From: Geminicoccus roseus DSM 18922
Lineage (GTDB): Bacteria > Pseudomonadota > Alphaproteobacteria > Geminicoccales > Geminicoccaceae
Length of the DNA: 64,000 nucleotides
Direction: 5' to 3'
NCBI RefSeq assembly: GCF_000427665.1
Contig: NZ_KE386572.1
Location: 434,001-498,000, forward strand
The position numbers and the translations under genes were made by a program. The notes beneath the pieces are model-generated. The model ran no database searches. It saw only the letters and a list, made by a program, of their open reading frames with translations, and was not told the origin of the DNA. Positions 33,751-40,949 of this stretch are shown here, piece by piece. Within the stretch, counting starts at the first letter, position 1. Each line of letters starts with the position of its first letter.

Positions 33751-35423
33751 ACGATCGTCGCCAGCATCTGGATCGTCTGCGGGCCAGGACAGACTGGCCG
33801 GTGGTGATCGTCGGCGCCGGGATCAACGGCATCGCGACCTTCCGCGACCTGTCCCTGCAGGGCGTCGACTGCCTGCTGATCGACACGGGCGACTTCTGCT
33901 CCGGCGCCAGCTCCGCACCCTCGCGGATGATCCATGGCGGCCTGAAATACCTGGAGACCGGCGAGTTCCGCCTGGTCGGCGAGGCCACCCACGAGCGCAA
34001 CCGCCTGCTCAAGAACGCCCCGCATCTGGTCCGCCCGCTGGAGACGGTGGTCCCGCTGCACTCGCGTCTGGGCGGTCTCACCGATGCGGTCGGCCGCTTC
34101 TTCGGCAGGAAGGGCGGCGGCGAGGACCGGGGTGCCTGGATCGTCAAGCTGGGCTTCGCCCTCTACGACTTCCTGGGCCGCAAGGAGCGGACCATGCCGA
34201 CCCACCGGATGATGGACCGCGCACAGGCGCTGGAATCGGTGCCGGGCCTGGACCCGTCGATCGTGGGGGCCGGCATCTACTACGACGCCTGGATCACCCA
34301 GCCCGAGCGCTTAGGGGTCGAGCTGGTCCTGGACGGCGAGGCCGCCAATCCCGCCTCGCTCGGCCTGAACCACGTCGCCCTGGACTCCCACGAGGCCGAC
34401 CGGCTGGTCCTGGTCGACCGGATCGGGGGCGAGCGCTTCGAGGTCCGCCCGACCATCCTGGTCAACGCCGCGGGCGCCTGGATCGACGGCGCCAATCGCG
34501 CGGCCGGGATCAGCTCCCGCCATATCGGCGGCACCAAGGGCTCCCATTTGCTGCTCGACCATCCCGGGATGCACCGGGCGCTGGCCGGCCGGATGATCTA
34601 TTTCGGCCGCAAGGACGGCCGGATCTGCCTGGCCTACCCGTTCCTGGACAAGGTGCTGACCGGCTCCACCGATTTGCGCACCACCAGCCCGGACAGCGTG
34701 GTCTGCGAGGATTCCGAGATCGACTACATGCTGGGCGCCCTGCGCGAGGTGTTCCCCAAGCTGCGCATCGAGCGCGACCAGATCGTCTACACCTATTGCG
34801 GCGTCCGCCCGCTGCCGGCCAGCGACGCCGCCAACCCCGGCGCGGTCAGCCGCGACCACTCGATGCCGGTCCACGAGCCGCGCGACGGCCGGCCCTTCCC
34901 GGTGCTGTGCCTGGTCGGCGGCAAGTGGACGACCTTCCGCGCGTTCGGCGCCGAGGTGGCCGACGCGGTGCTGGCCCGTCTCGGGCGGCCGCGCCGGACC
35001 GGCACCGAGAACCTGCCGATCGGCGGCGGCCGCCCGAACGGCAGAGCGGGCGACGATCCCCGCCTGGCGCAGCTGCACGCCCGCTACGGCAGCCGCGCCC
35101 ACGACTTCCTGGCGACGCTGGAAGGCGTGAACGACCCGGACCGCCCGCTGGCCTACCTGCCGGAATTCGGCACCCGCGAGATCGCCTGGCTGTGCCTGGC
35201 CGAGCGCGCGCCGACCCTGGCCGACCTCGTGCTGCGCCGCACCACCATCGCGATCACCGGGCGGGCCTCCCTGCCCGCCATCGAGGAGATGGCCGGGATC
35301 GCCGCGCGCACGCTTGGCTGGGATGAGGCCCGCAGCACTCGGGAGATCCAGGACCTGCTGGACGAGCTGGCAAGCCGCCACCGCACCGAGGCCACCGCCA
35401 CAGGGCAGCGCCTTTGCCCATGA
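33747..35423 (+). CDS. FAD-dependent glycerol-3-phosphate dehydrogenase family protein (GlpD/EryB-like)
   Basis: 558 residues with a GTG start. The FAD motif is VIVGAGINGIATFRDL at about 20-35; downstream are SGASSAPSRMIHGGLKYLE and, in the middle, YTYCGVRPLP and LVGGKWTTFRAFG, all typical of GlpD. A C-terminal helical domain (about 430-555) is present, as in GlpD. It would oxidise a polyol phosphate made by the adjacent kinase, feeding electrons to quinone. Between NRLLKNAPHL and the barrel, a charged GRKGGGEDRG loop departs from E. coli GlpD. The exact substrate is inferred from the neighbours. Confidence 0.88.
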   Translation: MNDRRQHLDRLRARTDWPVVIVGAGINGIATFRDLSLQGVDCLLIDTGDFCSGASSAPSRMIHGGLKYLETGEFRLVGEATHERNRLLKNAPHLVRPLETVVPLHSRLGGLTDAVGRFFGRKGGGEDRGAWIVKLGFALYDFLGRKERTMPTHRMMDRAQALESVPGLDPSIVGAGIYYDAWITQPERLGVELVLDGEAANPASLGLNHVALDSHEADRLVLVDRIGGERFEVRPTILVNAAGAWIDGANRAAGISSRHIGGTKGSHLLLDHPGMHRALAGRMIYFGRKDGRICLAYPFLDKVLTGSTDLRTTSPDSVVCEDSEIDYMLGALREVFPKLRIERDQIVYTYCGVRPLPASDAANPGAVSRDHSMPVHEPRDGRPFPVLCLVGGKWTTFRAFGAEVADAVLARLGRPRRTGTENLPIGGGRPNGRAGDDPRLAQLHARYGSRAHDFLATLEGVNDPDRPLAYLPEFGTREIAWLCLAERAPTLADLVLRRTTIAITGRASLPAIEEMAGIAARTLGWDEARSTREIQDLLDELASRHRTEATATGQRLCP

Positions 35424-36205
35424 GCGACCCGCACGGCCAGGGCGGCGAGCGCCGCCGCCAGAAGATCCTGGACCTCCTGATGGAGCGGGGCTCGGTCACG
35501 GTCGACGATCTGGCCGCGAGCTTTCGGATCAGCCGGATGACGGTGCATCGCGACCTGGACCAGCTGGCCCTGGACCAGCTGGTGCGCAAGGTGCGCGGCG
35601 GCGCCACCATCGAATCCTCGACCCTGATGGAAAGCGACTTTCGCTGGCGCACCAAGGTGGCATTGGACGAGAAGGCCGCGATCGCCAGGGCTGCCCTGGA
35701 GTTCGTCGAGCCCGGCCAGTCGGTGATCATCGACGCCGGCACCACGGTGGGGGGCTTGGCCGAGCTGTTGGTCGAGCGCCGCCCGCTCACCGTGATCACC
35801 AACAACCTGGCGGTGATCCAGGCCCTGGCGCTGGTCGACCGGATCACCCTGATCACGCTGGGCGGCCAGTACAGCCGCCGCTTCCACGGCTTCTTCGGCA
35901 TGGCCACCGAGGAGATGCTGGCTGGCCTGCGCGCCGACGTGGCGTTTCTCGGCACCTCCTCGGTCTCGGGCACGCTGGCCTTCCACCAGGACCAGGACAT
36001 CGTGAAGACCAAGCGCGGCATGATCGCGTCCGCCACCCGCTCCTATCTCCTGGTCGACCGCTCCAAGTTCGGCCGCACCGCCCTGCACGTGCTGACCGAC
36101 CTCGCCAAGTTCGCCGCGATCGTCACCGGGCCGGGCGGCCTGCCCGAGACCACCACCCGGCCGCTGCAAGAAGCGGAGATCCGCCTGGTCGAGGCGCCGG
36201 GCTGA
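35420..36205 (+). CDS. DeoR-family transcriptional regulator of the polyol operon
   Basis: 261 residues. The N-terminal winged helix-turn-helix (about 12-65) has RRRQKILDLLMERGSVTVDD and RISRMTVHRDLDQL. The C-terminal DeoR sensor domain contains VIIDAGTTVGGLAE, ITNNLAVI and LLVDRSKFGRTA, which binds a phosphorylated sugar or polyol. The ATG at 35420 overlaps the dehydrogenase stop (ATGA). As last gene of the operon it probably represses the promoter near 28388-28440 until a polyol phosphate accumulates. Confidence 0.9.
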   Translation: MSDPHGQGGERRRQKILDLLMERGSVTVDDLAASFRISRMTVHRDLDQLALDQLVRKVRGGATIESSTLMESDFRWRTKVALDEKAAIARAALEFVEPGQSVIIDAGTTVGGLAELLVERRPLTVITNNLAVIQALALVDRITLITLGGQYSRRFHGFFGMATEEMLAGLRADVAFLGTSSVSGTLAFHQDQDIVKTKRGMIASATRSYLLVDRSKFGRTALHVLTDLAKFAAIVTGPGGLPETTTRPLQEAEIRLVEAPG

Positions 36206-36219
36206 GGCGCCATCCGCCT
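36205..36219 (+). terminator. Weak stem-loop at end of polyol operon
   Basis: A 5-bp stem (36205-36209 with 36215-36219), loop of five, begins at the last base of the DeoR stop codon and is followed by GGTTGAAAATT. It is a modest candidate terminator. Confidence 0.3.
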
Positions 36220-36245
36220 GGTTGAAAATTCCCGACAGAACGGCC

Positions 36246-36354
36246 AGATTATGGTTCATCGTTCCGGCATGCCACGACATGGTCTCTTCTGGTGGGGAAT
36301 GTGCTTCCCTGCCCGATCACTGCGCGCAGCCGGCAATCCTCTGGTCCATAATCT
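36246..36354. repeat. Long-spaced inverted repeat upstream of BPSL0067 gene
   Basis: Nine-base arms AGATTATGG (36246-36254) and CCATAATCT (36346-36354) pair perfectly and can continue after one mismatch for three more pairs. Inside lie an 8-base palindrome and a 5-bp hairpin (GGGAA/TTCCC). The segment is less GC-rich than its neighbours. It may be a structured leader or a small degenerate element. Confidence 0.35.
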
Positions 36355-36405
36355 CGGCGATCCGGTGCTCGGGACCAGGACGACTTTGGTGGGAGGTAAG
36401 CCGTC

Positions 36406-36855
36406 ATGATCCGCACCGGCCTGATCCTGGCCGCCTGTCTCGCCTGCGTCGCCTGCGAAGGCCGCGCCGATGGCCCGTCCATGCCCGGCCAGCCGGCCGC
36501 CTATGTCGGCGACGTGGTCGGCAACGGCCATTGCGTGCCGTTCGTGCAGGAGGTGGCGGGCGTGCCGCGCACCGCGGAATGGTCGCCCGGCGCTGTGGTG
36601 CGCGGCAACCACGACCTGCCCCCCGGCACCCCCATCGCCACCTTCGAGGCGGACGGCACCTACGCGTCGCGCACCGGCAGCCACGCCGCCATCTATATCG
36701 GCCAGGACCAGAACGGCCTGTGGGTCTACGACCAGTGGAAGGGCCAGCCGGTCCACAAGCGCCTGATCCGCTTCAAGGGCGGCCTCGGCGCGAAAAGCGG
36801 CAGCAAGAGCAACGACGGCACCCGCTACCGGGTGATCGAGTTCCGCGGCGCCTGA
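36406..36855 (+). CDS. BPSL0067-family small secreted protein, papain/NlpC-like
   Basis: 149 residues. A hydrophobic N-terminus with several Cys (residues 6-17) suggests a signal or lipoprotein signal, though no box is ideal. The conserved core is GNGHCVPFVQEVAG with Cys43, then GSHAAIYIGQ with His93, and VYDQWKGQPV, matching the BPSL0067 family. The Cys/His arrangement is like NlpC/P60 or CHAP amidases. A peptidoglycan or amide hydrolase role is therefore plausible but unproven. GGGAGG precedes the ATG. It stands alone between the polyol operon and an SDR gene; no type VI genes or immunity partner are visible. Confidence 0.75.
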   Translation: MIRTGLILAACLACVACEGRADGPSMPGQPAAYVGDVVGNGHCVPFVQEVAGVPRTAEWSPGAVVRGNHDLPPGTPIATFEADGTYASRTGSHAAIYIGQDQNGLWVYDQWKGQPVHKRLIRFKGGLGAKSGSKSNDGTRYRVIEFRGA

Positions 36856-36946
36856 TCCAGGCGCTCCGGCCAGATTGCCGTCCCCGGTTCTACCTGGGCC
36901 GCGAACGCTCTAGGAACGACGCAACGACGTCGGCAGGGAGCGGACC

Positions 36947-37705
36947 ATGACGGAACCAGCGCAGGGTATCTTGGGGGCGGGCACCGCCAGCTACGACCTG
37001 TCAGGACGGGTCGCCGTGGTGACCGGCGGCTCCCGCGGGATCGGCGCCGCCATCGCGGCGGCCCTGCGCACCGCCGGCGCCGTCGTCACCGTCTGGGACC
37101 GCGACCCGCTGCCGGAGCAGGCGGACCACGCCATCGCGGTCGACGTCACCGACAGGGCCTCCCTGGACGCCGCGATGCAGGCGACGCTCGGCCGCCACGG
37201 TCGCCTGGACATCCTGGTCAACAATGCCGGCTTCGCCGGCCCGGCCATGCCGCTGGTCGACTACCCGCACGAGCAGTGGCGCCGGATCGTCGACGTCAAC
37301 CTGATCGGCACCTACCTCGCCTGCCAGGTGGCGGTGCCGGCCCTGGTCGCGAACGGCTGGGGCCGGGTCGTGAACATCGCCTCGCTCGCCGGCAAGGAAG
37401 GCACGCCCAACGCCAGCGCCTACAGCGCCGCCAAGGCCGGGGTCCTGGCGCTCACCAAGTCGCTGGGCAAGGAACTGGCCGGCAGCGGCGTGCTGGTCAA
37501 CGCCATCGCCCCGGCGGCGGTGCGCACCACGCTGCTGGAGCAGATGAGCCCGCAGCACGTCCAGATCATGATCGACAAGAGCCCGCTCAAGCGCCTGGGC
37601 GAGCCGGAGGAGGTGGCGGAGCTGGCCATGTGGCTGTGCTCGGCCAGCTGCAGCTTCAACACCGGCGCGGTGTTCGACCTGTCCGGCGGACGCGCCACCT
37701 ACTGA
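36947..37705 (+). CDS. Short-chain dehydrogenase/reductase
   Basis: 252 residues. NAD(P)-binding TGGSRGIG near residues 26-33, NNAG in LDILVNNAGFAG, catalytic Ser in NIASLAGKEG, and YSAAK for the Tyr/Lys pair. The C-terminus FDLSGGRATY closely follows classical SDRs of the 3-oxoacyl reductase/glucose dehydrogenase type, here with an acidic residue after the second strand (VTVWDRD) favouring NAD. The substrate is unknown. It lies near the polyol operon, so a polyol oxidation role is possible. Confidence 0.88.
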   Translation: MTEPAQGILGAGTASYDLSGRVAVVTGGSRGIGAAIAAALRTAGAVVTVWDRDPLPEQADHAIAVDVTDRASLDAAMQATLGRHGRLDILVNNAGFAGPAMPLVDYPHEQWRRIVDVNLIGTYLACQVAVPALVANGWGRVVNIASLAGKEGTPNASAYSAAKAGVLALTKSLGKELAGSGVLVNAIAPAAVRTTLLEQMSPQHVQIMIDKSPLKRLGEPEEVAELAMWLCSASCSFNTGAVFDLSGGRATY

Positions 37706-37732
37706 GCCGGCCCATTGCCAGGGCGGCCCTTG

Positions 37733-37768
37733 CCTGGGATACTGAACTTTGTGGTTATGTATCCCAGG
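37733..37768 (+). promoter_or_regulatory. 10-bp inverted repeat over the promoter/ribosome site of SRPBCC gene
   Basis: Arms CCTGGGATAC (37733-37742) and GTATCCCAGG (37759-37768) flank a 16-base AT-rich spacer, ending 11 bases before the SRPBCC start. A promoter-like pair overlaps it: TTGCCT at 37730 and GGTTAT at 37753 with 17 bases between. The right arm also overlaps the AGGAAGG ribosome site. It could be an operator or an mRNA hairpin. Confidence 0.5.
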
Positions 37769-37779
37769 AAGGCTTCCCG

Positions 37780-38268
37780 ATGAGCAGCACGCCCGCCGCC
37801 GACCGCCGCCTGATCGCCGGAACCCCGTCGGACCGGGAGATCCTGATCCGCCGGGTGTTCGCCGCACCGCCCGAGCGGGTCTATGATGCCCTGCTCACGC
37901 CCGAGCTCGTGCGGCGCTGGCTCCTGGGCCCGCCCGGCGGCTCGATGCCGGTCTGCGAGATCGACCCGCGCGAGGGCGGCAGCTACCGCTATGTCTGGCG
38001 CAACCAGGACGGCAGCGAGATGAGCGTGGCCGGCACCTTCCGCGAGCTGGACCGGCCCAGGCGGGTGGTCCACACCGAGCGGTTCGACCCGCCCTGGTAT
38101 CCAGGCGATGCGCTGGTGACCACGGAGCTGACCGCAACGGACGGCGGCACCCTGATGACCGTCACCGTGCGCTACGACACGCAGGAAGCCCGCGACCAGG
38201 TCCTGGCCTCGCCCATGGAGCAGGGCCTGGGCGCCAGCTACGACCGGCTGGACGCCCTGCTGGCCTGA
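37780..38268 (+). CDS. SRPBCC/AHSA1-family protein
   Basis: 162 residues. The START-like fold signature EILIRRVFAAPPERVYDALL at about 20-39 is followed by RRWLLGPPG and the C-terminal amphipathic helix (GLGASYDRLDALL). This group (activator of Hsp90 ATPase homologue 1-like) binds hydrophobic ligands, but specific roles are mostly unknown. It has its own promoter with a 10-bp inverted repeat. A related SRPBCC gene with an ArsR partner is at 39280. Confidence 0.85.
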   Translation: MSSTPAADRRLIAGTPSDREILIRRVFAAPPERVYDALLTPELVRRWLLGPPGGSMPVCEIDPREGGSYRYVWRNQDGSEMSVAGTFRELDRPRRVVHTERFDPPWYPGDALVTTELTATDGGTLMTVTVRYDTQEARDQVLASPMEQGLGASYDRLDALLA

Positions 38269-38306
38269 CCGGGCCGGCTCTGCCGCTTACTGACCAGTAG
38301 GGCCTG

Positions 38307-39209
38307 CTACTGGAACGCCCAGCGCAGCGTGCGCGCCACGCCCAGCGTGCCGGCGCGCACGAAGGCGCGGCTGAACGAGCGGGCATGCATCCGGTGCATC
38401 GCCACCGCCCAGGCCGGCAGGAGGTCGACGCCCGCCTCCATGGTCAGCGCCTGGATCGGCTCGGCCATGGCGTTGTGCGCCGGCTGGGTCAGGATCAGGC
38501 GCGCCACCTCGCGGGTGCGCCGGTCGCAGCGCAATTGCGGCCGCATCGCCTGGATGATCGCCTCCGCTTCCGCCCGCGTGCGCGGCACCGGGCTGGCGCC
38601 CAGCGCCTCGCCGACCACCGCCATCTCGGCGAAGTAGCGGTCCTGGTCGGCGGTCGACATGCGCGGCTCGGCATAGCGGATCCAGCCGGCCAGAAAGCTG
38701 GTGGTCTCGGTGACATGCACCCAGGCCAGCAGGGCCGGGTCGTTGGCGAGATAGGGCGTGCCGTCCGGCAGGGTGCCGCGCACCTGGTCGTGGATGCGGC
38801 GCACCCGCTCGATCGCCGCCAGCGCCTCGCTGCGCTCGCCATAGGTGGTCTGGGCGATGAACCGGGCGGTGCGCCGCAGCCGGCCGTGCATGTCGGCGCG
38901 GAAGTTGGAATGGTCCCACACCCCGGCCAGCACCGCCGGATGCAGCATCTGCAGAAGCAGCCCGGCCACGCCGCCCACCATCATCGAGGCGACGTCGCCA
39001 TGGACCCGCCAGGCCACCGAATCCTTGCCGAACAGCCCGTCGGGATGGCGCGGCACCGGCTTCTCGCCGCGGCCGCGGTCGTTGAACAGGGCCACCACCT
39101 GGGCGGCGATCGCCGCCTTCACCGGCCGCGCCAGGCTGGAGGACAGGCGCGGGGCCGGCTTGCGGGCGGCATCCTTGGAGGTCGGCGGCGGAACTCGTCT
39201 CATGATCAT
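38307..39209 (-). CDS. DUF2236 protein (oxygenase MpaB family)
   Basis: 300 residues, mainly helical. The conserved GKDSVAWRVHGDVASMMVGG and LLQMLHPAVLAGV with a His, then WDHSNFRADMHGRLRRT, match DUF2236/MpaB proteins such as latex-clearing-protein relatives that bind heme b. The members are proposed oxygenases; the substrate here is unknown. Two ATGs (39209, 39203) are equally plausible. It is on the minus strand, 25 bases downstream of a 12-base palindrome. Confidence 0.82.
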   Translation of the reverse strand: MIMRRVPPPTSKDAARKPAPRLSSSLARPVKAAIAAQVVALFNDRGRGEKPVPRHPDGLFGKDSVAWRVHGDVASMMVGGVAGLLLQMLHPAVLAGVWDHSNFRADMHGRLRRTARFIAQTTYGERSEALAAIERVRRIHDQVRGTLPDGTPYLANDPALLAWVHVTETTSFLAGWIRYAEPRMSTADQDRYFAEMAVVGEALGASPVPRTRAEAEAIIQAMRPQLRCDRRTREVARLILTQPAHNAMAEPIQALTMEAGVDLLPAWAVAMHRMHARSFSRAFVRAGTLGVARTLRWAFQ

Positions 39210-39233
39210 GACATAGCGCCAGGGCGCCTCGCC

Positions 39234-39245
39234 TCAAGATCTTGA
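39234..39245. promoter_or_regulatory. 12-base perfect palindrome upstream of DUF2236 gene
   Basis: TCAAGATCTTGA, adjoining an A-run, 25 bases upstream of the DUF2236 start and 35 bases beyond the stop of the SRPBCC gene. This is an AT-rich palindrome in GC-rich DNA, so an operator is plausible. Confidence 0.35.
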
Positions 39246-39279
39246 AAAACGCCGCTCAAGCCCCCTGCCGCCCAGGATT

Positions 39280-39756
39280 TCAGCCGGCCTCGTCCACCAC
39301 GGCGACCAGCTTGGACAGCATCGCGTCCCAGCCTTCCTGGCGCATCTCCGGCGTGTCGGAGCCATCCAGGAACGTCCCCTGCTCGGTGAAGATCAGCCTG
39401 GTCCCGCTGCCGCTTTGGAGCAGTTCGACGCTGGCCAGCGACACCGAGCCCAGCCCGCCGCCTTCGGCAAGGCCGTGCATCTCGTAGGAGAACAGGATGC
39501 GCCGCTCCGGCCGGATCTCGTGGTAGCGGGTGCGCGCCTCGAACATGGGCCCGCCCTTCGGCCCGAACCGGGCGACCTCCTCGCCGCCGACCCGGAAGTC
39601 GCGCGGCAGGTCCTCCATGGTCCAGTCCTCGCCCGGCGATTCCCACCGGGCGCGCGCCGCCGGATCGGCCCAGGCATGGAACACCCGAGCCGGCGAGGCC
39701 TTGAAGCGCCGCTCGATCACGAAGGTGGCATGCTGCACGGAACGCTCATCCATCAT
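39280..39756 (-). CDS. SRPBCC/AHSA1-family protein paired with ArsR regulator
   Basis: 158 residues. FVIERRFKASPARVFHAWADP is the AHSA1 start, followed by ARWESPGEDW and a C-terminal helix (MRQEGWDAMLSKLVAV). The start at 39756 overlaps the ArsR stop (ATGA). ArsR-SRPBCC gene pairs are widespread; the SRPBCC partner is thought to bind the small molecule or act on it. Function is unknown beyond that. It is distinct in sequence from the SRPBCC protein at 37780. Confidence 0.88.
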   Translation of the reverse strand: MMDERSVQHATFVIERRFKASPARVFHAWADPAARARWESPGEDWTMEDLPRDFRVGGEEVARFGPKGGPMFEARTRYHEIRPERRILFSYEMHGLAEGGGLGSVSLASVELLQSGSGTRLIFTEQGTFLDGSDTPEMRQEGWDAMLSKLVAVVDEAG

Positions 39757-40097
39757 CCGCTCTCCTTGTCCGGCGATCCCTCGCCCAGATGCTCGGCCAG
39801 CCGGTCGAAACGGCGCTCCCAGAGCGCCCGTCGCTGCGCGAACCAGGCCTCGGCGGCCTGCAGGGCCGCCGGCTCGATCCGGCAGGTCCGCACCCGCCCG
39901 GCCTTCTCCGACCGCACCAGCCCGCTCGCCTCCAGCACCTGCAGGTGCTGGACCACCGCCGAGAGCGACATCGCCAGCGGCCGGGCCAGTTCCTTGACCG
40001 GCACCGGCCCCTGGCACAGACGCTCCACCATGGCCCGCCGGGTCGGATCGGCCAGGGCCTGGAACATGCGGTCGAGCGTGGGCTGTTGCTGAAGCAT
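39753..40097 (-). CDS. ArsR-family transcriptional regulator
   Basis: 114 residues with a single winged helix-turn-helix: ALADPTRRAMVERLCQGP, then LARPLAMSLSAVVQHLQVLE (recognition helix) and LVRSEKAGRVRTCRIEP (wing). The metal-binding cysteine pair of arsenic sensors (CxC in the recognition helix) is absent, so it is not a metal sensor of that type. It is coupled to the SRPBCC gene. The leader upstream contains AT-rich ACTTAACTATTC next to the start, a likely autoregulatory site. Confidence 0.88.
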   Translation of the reverse strand: MLQQQPTLDRMFQALADPTRRAMVERLCQGPVPVKELARPLAMSLSAVVQHLQVLEASGLVRSEKAGRVRTCRIEPAALQAAEAWFAQRRALWERRFDRLAEHLGEGSPDKESG

Positions 40098-40325
40098 CTA
40101 CTTAACTATTCTTCTCCGGATCGGGTGGCAAGCGTCCGGCGCGCGAAATCGTTTCGGCCGGGCCTGTGTCCTGGGGTAGTGTTTCCATGTTCCGGGACGG
40201 TGAAGCCCGGCGGTCGACCACAGGCAGGAAGGCCAGGGCGCCACCGGCACAGAACAGCAGCGTCCAGGCCAAGTGCCGGCTCGCCCTGTTCCTGGCGTTT
40301 CCGCGAAGCGTTGCTGACGAGGCCG

Positions 40326-40949
40326 ATGGCGAACCGACAGACCTTGCTCGACATGGCGGCCGGCGCGGCGCTGGGGGTCTTTGTCGGCTGCCTGGCCGGC
40401 CTGTCCGCCTCTCCGGTGGTGGGCAGCGTGCTGACCGCGCTCCTGGCCCTGCTCGGCGCCTATTTCGGCTTGGCCGGCGGCAGGCGTCCGGCCGAGGCAG
40501 CACCGCAAGCCCACCCCCGCAGCATCCGGATGATCGCGTTCAGCATGGGCGCGGTGCTGGCGACCCTGGGGGGCCTCTATTTGCGCACCGGCGACCGGCT
40601 CTCCCCGTCCCTGAAGGAGCGCCAGGCGGCCTGGCGGGAGCTGGCGTTCAGCGAGCGCGAGGCCGCCCAGCTGGTCGCCCTGGAAACGGTCGGCCTGAAC
40701 CTGTTCCAGGACGCGACCGTCGCCGCCGTGCCGAACCCCGCCCGCCAGAGCAGCCTGTTCGGCGACCGGCTGGAGGCCTGCACCTCTCTGCCGCCCAGGC
40801 GGTTTGCCGACGAGCAGGCCTGGGTCGCGGCGCTCAGCGCCAGTTCCGCCGCCTGGCGCCAGGTGGCCCAGGCGCTGGCCCCGCTCGATCCGGCAAGGCA
40901 GGCAGCCGCCATGCAGGCGGTCTGGCGGCTGCAATGTCCCGATACCTGA
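40326..40949 (+). CDS. Hypothetical membrane protein upstream of serine protease
   Basis: 207 residues. Two N-terminal hydrophobic segments (about 8-45, containing AAGAALGVFVGCLAGLSASP and LALLGAYFGLAGG) and a third at about 70-88 (MIAFSMGAVLATLGGLYLRT), then a soluble C-terminal part of about 115 residues with two Cys. I do not recognise a family. GAGG lies before the ATG. Its stop overlaps the start of the secreted serine protease by 16 bases, so the two are translated together. A role in anchoring or regulating the protease is conceivable. Confidence 0.7.
   Translation: MANRQTLLDMAAGAALGVFVGCLAGLSASPVVGSVLTALLALLGAYFGLAGGRRPAEAAPQAHPRSIRMIAFSMGAVLATLGGLYLRTGDRLSPSLKERQAAWRELAFSEREAAQLVALETVGLNLFQDATVAAVPNPARQSSLFGDRLEACTSLPPRRFADEQAWVAALSASSAAWRQVAQALAPLDPARQAAAMQAVWRLQCPDT

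Noticed and set aside
36406-36855. Type VI effector-immunity pair
   Set aside because: The BPSL0067-like protein is alone. No immunity gene, VgrG, PAAR or other secretion gene adjoins it.
39753-40097. Arsenic-sensing ArsR
   Set aside because: The recognition helix lacks the CxC pair used for arsenite, and the partner gene is an SRPBCC protein rather than an arsenic pump or reductase.
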